This document shows positions 9,482 to 16,322 of a stretch of DNA of 64,000 nt, in pieces. The stretch lies in the NCBI RefSeq assembly GCF_015637705.1, contig NZ_JADOBE010000001.1:248001-312000 (forward strand), read 5' to 3'. The number at the start of each line of letters is the position of its first letter. Positions within the stretch are counted from its first letter, which is position 1. Made by a program: the position numbers and the translations under genes. The notes beneath the pieces were generated by a model. That model did not search any database. It saw nothing but the letters and a program-made list of their open reading frames with translations, and was not told where the DNA came from. This DNA comes from Pseudomonas sp. N040. Lineage in GTDB: Bacteria > Pseudomonadota > Gammaproteobacteria > Pseudomonadales > Pseudomonadaceae.

Positions 9482-11448
9482 GCGGTATTTGCGGATATGT
9501 CAGCCTCGCCGGCCAGGCGCCCGAGTCCGGCCAGATCGAGGCCATGACCCGGGTGCTGCAACGGCGCGGCCCGGACGGCAGTCACCAGTGGCAGGATGGC
9601 CCGGCCGCGCTCGGTCACACACTGCTGGCCACCACCCCCGAGGCGCTGCACGAAGTCCTGCCGCTGACAGATGTCGCCAGCGGCTGCAGCATCACCGCCG
9701 ACGTGCGCCTGGACAACCGCGAAGAGCTGCTGCCGGCCCTCGGCCTGGCCGGGGAAAGCCGGGTGATCGGCGATGGCGAACTGCTGCTGCGCGCCTACCT
9801 GCAGTGGGGCGAGGCCTGCCTTGAGCATTTCCTTGGCGACTTCGCCTTCGCCATCTGGGACCCGCGCCACCAGCGCCTGTTCGCCGCCCGCGACCAGATG
9901 GGCATGCGCCAGCTGATCCACTGCCACCTGCCCGGGCAGCTGTTCGCCTTTGCCACCGAACCGGAAGCCATTCTTGCCCTGCAGGCGGTGCCGGAGCGGA
10001 TCAACCAGGCCCGCATCGCCGACTTCCTCGAAGACCTGGAAGCCGCGGACTTCACCTCGACCTTCTATGAAGACCTCTACCGCCTGCCACCCGCGCACTG
10101 CCTGAGCCTGGACGCCAGCGGCCTGCAGATCCGCCGCTACTGGACCCTGCAGCCGGTTCCGGAGCTCAAGCTGGGCAGCGACGAAGCCTACGCGGCGGCC
10201 TTCCTCAAGGTGTTTACCGAAGCGGTGCGCAGCCGCCTGCGCAGCGCCGGGCCGGTCGGCTCGATGCTCTCCGGCGGCATGGACTCCGGTTCGGTGGTGG
10301 CGGTGGCCAGCCGCCTGCTGCAGGCCGAGGGCCGCGGCCCACTGCACACGTTTTCCGCCATCGGCCCGGACCCGCAAACCTGCATCGAAACCCGCACCCT
10401 CTTCGAGTCGCTGAAAACCCCGGGGCTCGAACCGCATCTGGTCAACTGGGCGGAACTGGAGCCCTGGGCCGACGACCTGCTGCGCCTGCTCGAGGAAGAG
10501 TCCGAACCGTTCGATGGCCATATGACCCTGCCGCGCGCGGCCTATCTGGCGGCCCGGCGTGCTGGCCTCAAGGTGGTGCTGGATGGGGTGGCAGGGGATG
10601 TGGTGCTGGGTGCCGGCAACCTGATTCCGCGCCTGTTGCGCCGCGGCCAGTGGCGCCAGGCCTGGCGCGAGATGCGCGGCGAGCGACGCTTCTGGGGACC
10701 CTATTTCTCCATGCGACGACAACTCTTCATTAATTTTCGCAGCGCTCTGACCCCGAACTGGGTCCGCCATGCCCGGCGGCATATCCAGCGCCAGCTGAGC
10801 AAGCTGCGACCCAAGCTCGGCAGCGTCATCAACCCGACCCTTGCCAAGCAGGTAAACCTGGCCGCGCGCCATGAGGGCTTCCGCAATCTGTTCCAGGTGG
10901 GCTGGCGCGATCCGGCCAGCGAGCGTGTCGACGGCATGACGCATATCTACCTGCCGGTAGGCCGCGAACGCTATGACCGGGTCAGCGCCGCGCTGGCCAT
11001 CGAGCCACGCGACCCGTTCATGGACCTGCGACTGATCAACTTTTGCCTGTCATTACCGGCCAGCCAGCTGCAATTCGATGGCTGGCCAAAGATGATCCTG
11101 CGCCGCTCAATGGCAGGCCTGCTGCCGGACAGCGTTCGCTGGCGCTGCGGCAAGGAGCATCTGGGCTGGGCCTTTACCCAGCAACTGGTGCAATCAAGAC
11201 CTGAATGGCGGCAACAGCACACTGAGAGCATGCCGCTACTGCGGCCATTGGTCTCTGCTGACGCACTCAAAGAGTCGCTGGAGATGCTGAGCGACCGCGA
11301 GAGCTTTACCACTGTGCACCAGCTTGCAATCTGGATTCGCCAGATAGTTGGCGCCAAAAATAATTATCCGCGAAGCTCGCCGTTACTGAACCCTGAACGC
11401 CACCAGAGCCAAGCAACCCTAGCAAGCGTTACCCACAATAAAGCTTGA
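9478..11448 (+). CDS. Lasso peptide cyclase (asparagine synthetase B homologue, C protein)
   Basis: 656 residues. The N-terminal Ntn-type glutaminase-like domain begins MSGICGYVS; the catalytic Cys2 of true AsnB enzymes is replaced by Ser, the usual sign that the glutaminase half is not used. The ATP-pyrophosphatase motif SGGMDS is at 265-270 in the C-terminal synthetase domain. By family knowledge it adenylates the side chain of residue 7-9 (here Glu8) of the core and closes the macrolactam on the core N-terminus. It is coupled to the exporter gene by ATGA and followed after 110 bp by precursor gene 1. Confidence 0.92.
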   Translation: MSGICGYVSLAGQAPESGQIEAMTRVLQRRGPDGSHQWQDGPAALGHTLLATTPEALHEVLPLTDVASGCSITADVRLDNREELLPALGLAGESRVIGDGELLLRAYLQWGEACLEHFLGDFAFAIWDPRHQRLFAARDQMGMRQLIHCHLPGQLFAFATEPEAILALQAVPERINQARIADFLEDLEAADFTSTFYEDLYRLPPAHCLSLDASGLQIRRYWTLQPVPELKLGSDEAYAAAFLKVFTEAVRSRLRSAGPVGSMLSGGMDSGSVVAVASRLLQAEGRGPLHTFSAIGPDPQTCIETRTLFESLKTPGLEPHLVNWAELEPWADDLLRLLEEESEPFDGHMTLPRAAYLAARRAGLKVVLDGVAGDVVLGAGNLIPRLLRRGQWRQAWREMRGERRFWGPYFSMRRQLFINFRSALTPNWVRHARRHIQRQLSKLRPKLGSVINPTLAKQVNLAARHEGFRNLFQVGWRDPASERVDGMTHIYLPVGRERYDRVSAALAIEPRDPFMDLRLINFCLSLPASQLQFDGWPKMILRRSMAGLLPDSVRWRCGKEHLGWAFTQQLVQSRPEWRQQHTESMPLLRPLVSADALKESLEMLSDRESFTTVHQLAIWIRQIVGAKNNYPRSSPLLNPERHQSQATLASVTHNKA

Positions 11449-11558
11449 TCTGACGCAATTTTCAAAGCAAATTGTTTGATAGTAAACTTCTGTCAAATTT
11501 CAGGCATATCAGACACTTTTAGTACTGAAACTCCGAATTCCATGAAGGGGATTTAACA
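11449..11558. other. AT-rich leader region before lasso precursor 1
   Basis: 110 bp, clearly more AT-rich than the flanking genes. It ends in a ribosome site (AAGGGG, 8 bp before the ATG). A separate promoter for the precursor is plausible here, which would give more precursor than enzyme transcript, but I cannot assign -35/-10 boxes with confidence. Confidence 0.4.
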
Positions 11559-11717
11559 ATGAGCAATGCGAAAATACAGAAACTCAAATCCAAGCACGCC
11601 TACAAGGCACCACAACTTAAAGTTTATGGCGAGCTAACCAAACTAACTTTATCGGGTACTGGTTCCGTTCTAGAACCCGCTAACAGTGGTCAGGGCTCGC
11701 CCCAAAAGCGCGCGTAA
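11559..11717 (+). CDS. Lasso peptide precursor 1
   Basis: A 52-residue precursor. The leader (1-31) contains the RRE-recognition motif YxxPxLxxxG as YKAPQLKVYG (15-24) and ends KLTL, with the conserved Thr30 at position -2. The predicted core is residues 32-52 (21 residues), beginning SGTGSVLE and ending SPQKRA. Ser1 and Glu8 would form an 8-residue macrolactam ring. The 13-residue tail has no aromatic, Leu or Ile residue to plug the ring; only Gln, Lys and Arg are bulky. The penultimate residue is Arg. It lies between the cyclase and the kinase gene. The leader shares spacing and motifs with precursor 2, which supports both calls. Confidence 0.88.
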   Translation: MSNAKIQKLKSKHAYKAPQLKVYGELTKLTLSGTGSVLEPANSGQGSPQKRA

Positions 11718-11813
11718 CTTTTCGGGGTGACTTAGCCTGACTGTGTTTTGACCACTTTGAAGTGCGCAATTCAGTGCGTGGATTTTTACAATTTCAGTAA
11801 AAGAGCCAAAACC

Positions 11814-12737
11814 ATGCCTTCTATTATTATGGGAAGCTGGTCGGCGAGTTTGTTTTCATCACTAGATCAGTCCACAACACTTCCTGCTGGGCAAATCCGA
11901 TGGACAGACTCCGACTGGAGCCTTACTCAATATGGCTCCAGGACTGATACTGAATTCCGTTTACAGTTCTGGGATCAAGCCCTGGCGCAGATCAACCCCG
12001 AGAAAAAAACCATCCGCATGCACGCGCTTTCCGCGGATACAACACAAGCGACCCTTGAGCATCTGCTGTACGACCAAGTATTTCCGCGCGTACTGGGTCA
12101 GGAAGGGCTGCTGATTCTGCATAGCGGCGCGGTGCAGATAGAGGGCAATCTAGCGCTGTTTCTTGGCAAATCAGGAATGGGCAAATCGACCATGGTGGCC
12201 AGCCTGTACCAGGCTGGCGCTACGCTGCTGGGGGATGACGCGCTGTTGATCACCGCGGATGCCCAAGGCTTTACCGGGCAGGAGTTGTATCGCGGCCTGC
12301 GCCTGCTGCCGGACTCGATGAGCAGACTGTTTCCACAGCAACCCAAAACCACCCAGATGGCCCATTACAGCCTGAAGCAACGGCTGAATGTATCTGTAGC
12401 AGCAACAGACGACAGCGCCCCCAAGCCTGTAGGCGCGCTGTTCTTCCTAGCTCCCGCCAGAGGTGACGCGGAAGTTACCCTGCGTCGGATGTCCGCAGCG
12501 GAAACCTGTATGGGCATCATCACCAACAGCTTCAGCCTGGATCCAACCGACCCCCTGCTGGCGCGGCAGAAACTGCAACAGGCTGCCGCCTTGGCCAACG
12601 GTGTGGCCGCCTTCGAACTCAGCTACCCGCGCGACTACGCGGTACTGCCGCAAGTGCATGAAAAAATCCGCAAGCAGATGACAATGTGCTGCAGCCAGGG
12701 GGGCGAACCCAAATCAGTTTCTGCAGTGCGAGGATAG
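11814..12737 (+). CDS. HPr-kinase-like lasso peptide kinase
   Basis: 307 residues from this ATG. The HPr kinase/phosphorylase-type fold shows LILHSGAVQIEG (100-111), a P-loop GKSGMGKST at 118-126 and LLGDDALL (138-145). Homologues in lasso clusters such as that of paeninodin phosphorylate a Ser of the precursor peptide; that is the likely role. Neither precursor ends in Ser, so the acceptor would have to be internal (Ser12 or Ser16 of core 1; Ser9, Thr10 or Ser23 of core 2). The start is uncertain: the frame is open back to about 11736 and TTG at 11748, TTG at 11757 or GTG at 11778 are possible, giving up to 329 residues. The gene sits between the two precursor genes. Confidence 0.82.
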   Translation: MPSIIMGSWSASLFSSLDQSTTLPAGQIRWTDSDWSLTQYGSRTDTEFRLQFWDQALAQINPEKKTIRMHALSADTTQATLEHLLYDQVFPRVLGQEGLLILHSGAVQIEGNLALFLGKSGMGKSTMVASLYQAGATLLGDDALLITADAQGFTGQELYRGLRLLPDSMSRLFPQQPKTTQMAHYSLKQRLNVSVAATDDSAPKPVGALFFLAPARGDAEVTLRRMSAAETCMGIITNSFSLDPTDPLLARQKLQQAAALANGVAAFELSYPRDYAVLPQVHEKIRKQMTMCCSQGGEPKSVSAVRG

Positions 12738-12811
12738 CGTCGCTCCAATTCGATGAGCGGGCTGCACCAAGCTGCTGCAACCCTTGTACATAACTTGAAA
12801 GAGGCAGAATC

Positions 12812-12982
12812 ATGGACAACCCAACGCGCAATGAGCCCAAACGCGCCCCCCGTTACAAAGCGCCACGGCTTTCATTGTATGGAGACATGGGCAAGTTGAC
12901 TGCCAACGGGAGTGGCTCAATGGCTGAAAGCACGGACGTAAACGGCGCTTGTGTGATCAACAAAAACAAGAGCAGGTGCTGA
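12812..12982 (+). CDS. Lasso peptide precursor 2
   Basis: A 56-residue precursor. The leader has YKAPRLSLYG (15-24) and ends KLTA with Thr30 at -2, in exact register with precursor 1. The predicted core is residues 32-56 (25 residues), beginning NGSGSMAE and ending NKSRC. Ring closure would link Asn1 to Glu8; Asn at core position 1 is unusual. The tail has two cysteines, core positions 16 and 25, so a tail disulfide is possible. The penultimate residue is Arg, as in precursor 1. The ribosome site is AAGAGG, 8 bp before the ATG. A 5-bp GC hairpin (AGGGC-AACA-GCCCT, 12986-12999) follows the stop. Confidence 0.85.
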   Translation: MDNPTRNEPKRAPRYKAPRLSLYGDMGKLTANGSGSMAESTDVNGACVINKNKSRC

Positions 12983-13048
12983 AGCAGGGCAACAGCCCTC
13001 AATGAAAACCTGATTGGTGCCTGACTCAATTGTTCTTCCCCCAGGCCA

Positions 13049-14275
13049 ATGTCGTTGTTGCTTGCAGATAGCCTTGTACGCCTTGAACTCCTCCACAATC
13101 CCTGCAGATACGGGCACCCAGTGAGCGGACCCACCGACTACTCCGTCAGTTCCTACGGCGACATGATTACCTGCGAGCCACGCATGCCGGCCTATGCCGA
13201 AGCCCTGCGCCAGGCGATAGTGCCGGGCTGCACGGTGATCGACATCGGCGCCGGTACCGGCATCTTTTCCCTGCTGGCCTGCCGGTACGGGGCAGGCAAA
13301 GTGACAGCCATCGAGCCCGCCGATCCCGTCTTGCTGCTGCAGGAAACTGCCATCGCCAATGGCTGTGCCGAGCGAATCAGCATCGACCAGGGGCTGTCGA
13401 CCGCACATCTGCCCGAGCAAAAGGCCGATGTTATCGTCTCGGACCTTCGTGGCAGTCTGCCGCTGTTCGAGAACCACATCGCCACCATCGTCGATGCCCG
13501 GGAGCGCCTGCTGGCGCCCGGCGGCACGCTGATCCCGATGCGCGACACGCTCCACGCGGCATTGGCGAATAATCCGGACAACTACAAGTTCTGCGAGGAG
13601 CCCTGGCTGCGCAACCGCTATGGTCTGGACCTGCGTGCGGGCCATCGCTATGCCGTGAATAACTGGAGCAGGGTCCATCTGCAGCCGGGGCAACTGCTGT
13701 CCACCAGCGCCGAATTGGCGGAGCTGGACTATCGGACCATCCGCGACCCGAACATGAGCGGCAAGGTGGTATTGCAGGCCGAGCGCGATGGCACCGCCCA
13801 TGGCCTGCTGCTCTGGTTCGACGCCGAACTGGCTCCCGGTATCGGCTTCTCCAACGCGCCGGACCAACCCAGCCTGGTGTACGGCCAATCCTTCTTTCCC
13901 TTCGAGCAACCGCTGACGCTGAGCAAAGGCGACCGCGTCGAAGCCACGATCAAGGCCAATCTGGTCGATGGCTCTTATATATGGTCGTGGACCAGCCAGC
14001 TGTTTAGCGGCGCAGCAGACAAACCCGAGCTGACCATGCGCCAGTCCAGTTTCCTCTCCCAGGTGCTGTCACCAGAGAAACTGGCCAGGCGCGCCGACAG
14101 CCATATCCCCCAGCCCACTTCGGCCCATGCCGTCGACCAGCTGTGCCTGGCGCTGATTGACGGCCAGCACTCGCTGGGCGAGATTGCCGATATCCTGCTG
14201 CAGCGCTTCCCGGAGCGCTTCAGCCAGCGCACGGCGGCGCTCAACCATATTGCCGGGCTGGCTGCACGTTATTGA
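13049..14275 (+). CDS. PRMT-like methyltransferase with C-terminal PqqD/RRE-like domain, lasso tailoring enzyme
   Basis: 408 residues. Residues about 30-165 form a SAM-binding Rossmann domain of protein-arginine-methyltransferase type: YGDMITCEPRMPAY, motif I DIGAGTG at 65-71, acidic IEP at 88-90. The double-E loop equivalent reads SDLRGSLPLFE (131-141), with Asp in place of the first Glu. Residues 200-310 resemble the PRMT beta-barrel (LLLWFDAEL, YGQSFFPFEQPL, LSKGDRV). Residues about 345-408 look like a PqqD-type winged helix (DQLCLALIDGQHSLGEIADIL), which could bind the leader peptide. It may equally be named an L11-methyltransferase-like protein. A weak ribosome site precedes the ATG; GTG at 13121 is an alternative. 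The substrate is inferred to be a core peptide, possibly its penultimate Arg. Confidence 0.75.
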   Translation: MSLLLADSLVRLELLHNPCRYGHPVSGPTDYSVSSYGDMITCEPRMPAYAEALRQAIVPGCTVIDIGAGTGIFSLLACRYGAGKVTAIEPADPVLLLQETAIANGCAERISIDQGLSTAHLPEQKADVIVSDLRGSLPLFENHIATIVDARERLLAPGGTLIPMRDTLHAALANNPDNYKFCEEPWLRNRYGLDLRAGHRYAVNNWSRVHLQPGQLLSTSAELAELDYRTIRDPNMSGKVVLQAERDGTAHGLLLWFDAELAPGIGFSNAPDQPSLVYGQSFFPFEQPLTLSKGDRVEATIKANLVDGSYIWSWTSQLFSGAADKPELTMRQSSFLSQVLSPEKLARRADSHIPQPTSAHAVDQLCLALIDGQHSLGEIADILLQRFPERFSQRTAALNHIAGLAARY

Positions 14276-14288
14276 CTGGGCCGACGCT

Positions 14289-14366
14289 GTAGGGTGGAAA
14301 CCGGCGATAGCCTTTTCCACCAATGCGGAGCTGGTGGACATTCGTTGCACGCGATGTCCACCCTAC
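14289..14366. repeat. 78-bp imperfect inverted repeat (GTAGGGTGGA family)
   Basis: GTAGGGTGGA at 14289-14298 pairs with TCCACCCTAC at 14357-14366, enclosing a second, weaker dyad. It fills most of the 155-bp gap between the methyltransferase and B1 genes. Related in sequence to the elements at 2087 and 23444. Confidence 0.7.
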
Positions 14367-14430
14367 GTTGCCGCCACTTTGACGTGCGCTCAGCCCCAAC
14401 CATTTCAGCAATGCATACAGGCCTCATCCA

Positions 14431-14706
14431 ATGGACATCCTCACCAGCAAACTGACCCCCTCCGACCAGGCCATTGAAAGCAGTGTCGGTGACGAAACCG
14501 TGCTGCTCAACCTGGAAAACGGCACCTATTACGGGCTCGATCCGGTGGGTACGCGGATCTGGGCCCTGCTCAAGCAGGAGCACTCGCCCGCGGAAATCTG
14601 CGACCTGCTCAGCGCCGAGTACGAGGTGGAGCAGGTGACGATCGAGAATGACGTGCGCAGCTTCCTTACCGACCTCAAGACCCACGGCATCGTGATCGAG
14701 GGCTGA
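14431..14706 (+). CDS. Lasso RRE protein B1 (PqqD-like)
   Basis: 91 residues with the PqqD-like RiPP recognition element fold. Family features are LLNLENGTYYGLDPVGTRIW (about 25-44), the helix SPAEICDLLSAEY and a C-terminal helix ending in DLKTHGIVIE. It is expected to bind the YxxPxLxxxG motif of the leaders and deliver precursors to the B2 peptidase and cyclase. B2 begins within a few bases of its stop. B1 and B2 are separate proteins here rather than one fused B protein. Confidence 0.9.
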   Translation: MDILTSKLTPSDQAIESSVGDETVLLNLENGTYYGLDPVGTRIWALLKQEHSPAEICDLLSAEYEVEQVTIENDVRSFLTDLKTHGIVIEG

Positions 14707-14711
14707 GGTTG

Positions 14712-15176
14712 ATGCCCCTGCTGCGTACTATCCGCGCCGTGCTCGAGCTGGGTCTGGTGGGATGGGGCGACTTGGTCCGCGCCGCCTTCGAGCTGGCCCT
14801 GGCGCGTTACCGTCTGAGCGCGAAGCACCCGCAAGAACTGCTGCGCCAGGCCCGCCAACTCGGCCGGCCGAGCCGGACGCCGCCAGCGGACGCCCATGCC
14901 ATCGCCGCACGGGTTGCCTTTGCCGTGCCGCGGGTTGCCGCGCGGGTGCCCTGGCGTGCCGACTGCTTCGTGCAGGCCATGGCCGCGCAGCGCTGGCTGC
15001 AGCGCCGGGGCATCGCCAGCAGCCTGAGCATTGGCACGCGCAAGGATCCGCACGGCGCGTTCCAGGCCCATGCCTGGCTGACCTGTGACGGCATGAGCAT
15101 CACCGGCGGCGACAGCCGCAGCTACGTGCCGCTGGTGACTGCGGAAACTCCGCTGCCGGATGACGGCAGGCGTTAG
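14712..15176 (+). CDS. Lasso leader peptidase B2 (transglutaminase-like Cys protease)
   Basis: 154 residues of the lasso B2 / transglutaminase-core family. The catalytic triad is visible as Cys85 (ADCFVQAMA), His120 (QAHAWL) and Asp134 (GGDS). It cleaves the leader after the residue following the conserved Thr. ATG at 14712 is preferred over the TTG immediately before it, 3 bp after the B1 stop. It is the last gene of the cluster and is followed by palindromic repeats. No isopeptidase or TonB-receptor gene accompanies the cluster. Confidence 0.9.
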   Translation: MPLLRTIRAVLELGLVGWGDLVRAAFELALARYRLSAKHPQELLRQARQLGRPSRTPPADAHAIAARVAFAVPRVAARVPWRADCFVQAMAAQRWLQRRGIASSLSIGTRKDPHGAFQAHAWLTCDGMSITGGDSRSYVPLVTAETPLPDDGRR

Positions 15177-15497
15177 CCAGACCGCTTCAGCGCGGCGAGG
15201 GAACCGACAAAAACCCCTCTCCCCAACCCTCTCCCGCAGGCGGGAGAGGGGGTGGCTCCGGGTGTGCGTTGCCCCCGGCGCGAGCTGTTGCATGTTGCAG
15301 CCCGCCGGACGGCGACCCGCGGGTTGCACCCGCCCTACAACAGCGCCCACCGGAAGTGTTTGAGCCGGGACGACGGGTGGCGTTGCGGCTTGTGTGGGCG
15401 GCGCTTGCGCCGCGCTGAAGGCCGGCAAGCCCGCAGGGCGGGTGCAACCCGCCGGGCAGGGGTGCGCGGGCTGCACCCGCCCTGCGCCAGCCGCGGT
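15177..15497. repeat. Repeat-rich intergenic block after lasso cluster
   Basis: 321 bp without a gene. It contains a perfect 10-bp hairpin at 15227-15250 (CCCTCTCCCG-CAGG-CGGGAGAGGG). A longer-range pair follows: an 18-mer at 15319-15336 (GCGGGTTGCACCCGCCCT) recurs as an exact reverse complement at 15435-15452, and a third, direct-orientation variant lies at 15466-15485 with one change. This has the structure of a BIME/REP cluster. It separates the convergent B2 and carbonic anhydrase genes and may end both transcripts. Confidence 0.8.
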
Positions 15498-16124
15498 TCA
15501 GTCTTCGTAGAGAAAGCTGGCGTCGAGCTGGCCGGCCGCGTCGATGGTCACGCCGAGGTCCTTGACCAGCCCGTCCTCCAGGCCGTAGATCCAGCCGTGC
15601 ACGGTCAGTGGCTGGGCGCGCTTCCAGGCGTTCTGCACGATGGTGGTGTGGCACACGTTGCGCACCTGGCGCTGCACGTTGAGCTCGCACAGCAGGTTGA
15701 CCTGCGCCTCCTCATCCAGCCCGGCAAACCGGTCGAGATGCTGGTGATACAGCCCCTTGAGCGCGCGCAGCCAGTTGTCGATCAGGCCCAGCTCGGCGTG
15801 CCCGAGCGCGGCCCGCACGCCGCCGCAGCCGTAGTGGCCGCAGACGATGACCTGCCGGACCTGCAGCACATCCACCGCATACTGCAGCACCGAAAGAAAA
15901 TTCATGTCGGTGGCCACCACCATGTTGGCCACATTGCGGTGCACGAACAGCTCGCCGGGCATCAGGCCGACCACCTCGTTGGCCGGCACGCGGCTGTCGG
16001 AGCAACCGACCCAGAGGAACTCCGGACGCTGCTGGCTGGCCAGGCGGGCAAAGAACTCCGGGTCGCGCGCGCGCAGGGATTCCGACCAGAACCGGTTGTT
16101 GTCGAGCAGTTGCTTGATGTCCAT
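15498..16124 (-). CDS. can: Beta-class carbonic anhydrase
   Basis: A 208-residue cytosolic zinc enzyme that interconverts CO2 and bicarbonate. Zinc ligands are visible as Cys41 (in VGCSDSRVP), His97 and Cys100 (VCGHYGCGG), with the Asp43/Arg45 dyad. The ATG at 16124 has a GGAGG site 6 bp upstream and gives MDIKQLLDNN, the usual family start. The frame extends further upstream but has no better start. Divergent from the Dnr-type regulator, sharing a 198-bp intergenic region that holds a NarL-like site. Confidence 0.94.
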   Translation of the reverse strand: MDIKQLLDNNRFWSESLRARDPEFFARLASQQRPEFLWVGCSDSRVPANEVVGLMPGELFVHRNVANMVVATDMNFLSVLQYAVDVLQVRQVIVCGHYGCGGVRAALGHAELGLIDNWLRALKGLYHQHLDRFAGLDEEAQVNLLCELNVQRQVRNVCHTTIVQNAWKRAQPLTVHGWIYGLEDGLVKDLGVTIDAAGQLDASFLYED

Positions 16125-16243
16125 CGGGCCTCCGGGCGTTTGCTTGGTTTGTGCCTGTCTGTTGTCCGCGCCGGCGCGAGCCTGGCCCCAGGCACAGTGG
16201 CATGCCAGGCGCTGAATGTAACGCCACTTGGCCAGGCTGCGCC

Positions 16244-16259
16244 CACCTCTTTGGAGGTA
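16244..16259. promoter_or_regulatory. NarL-like 7-2-7 site upstream of the Dnr-type regulator
   Basis: CACCTCT-TT-GGAGGTA. The core CCTCTTTGGAGGTA is the reverse complement of the core of the narK1-narX site (4967-4982). It is centred about 71 bp upstream of the regulator's start codon and 128 bp upstream of the carbonic anhydrase start. In P. aeruginosa, NarL is known to activate dnr. No FNR-type box was found in this region. Confidence 0.7.
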
Positions 16260-16322
16260 GTGCGGCAGAGGAATGGGCACTGCTGGCCGGGCACCATAGG
16301 ATGCAGGTCACGGAGGTGTCTC

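Noticed and set aside
12986..12999. Terminator after lasso precursor 2
   Set aside because: Only a 5-bp stem and no T tract; may stabilise RNA but not called as a terminator.
15252..16322. Plus-strand open frame in front of the Dnr gene
   Set aside because: Antisense to carbonic anhydrase and through repeats; high GC keeps the frame open. The regulator starts at 16323 with its own ribosome site.
16125..16322. FNR-type box for the Dnr gene
   Set aside because: Searched for TTGAY-N4-RTCAA; none present with two good half-sites.
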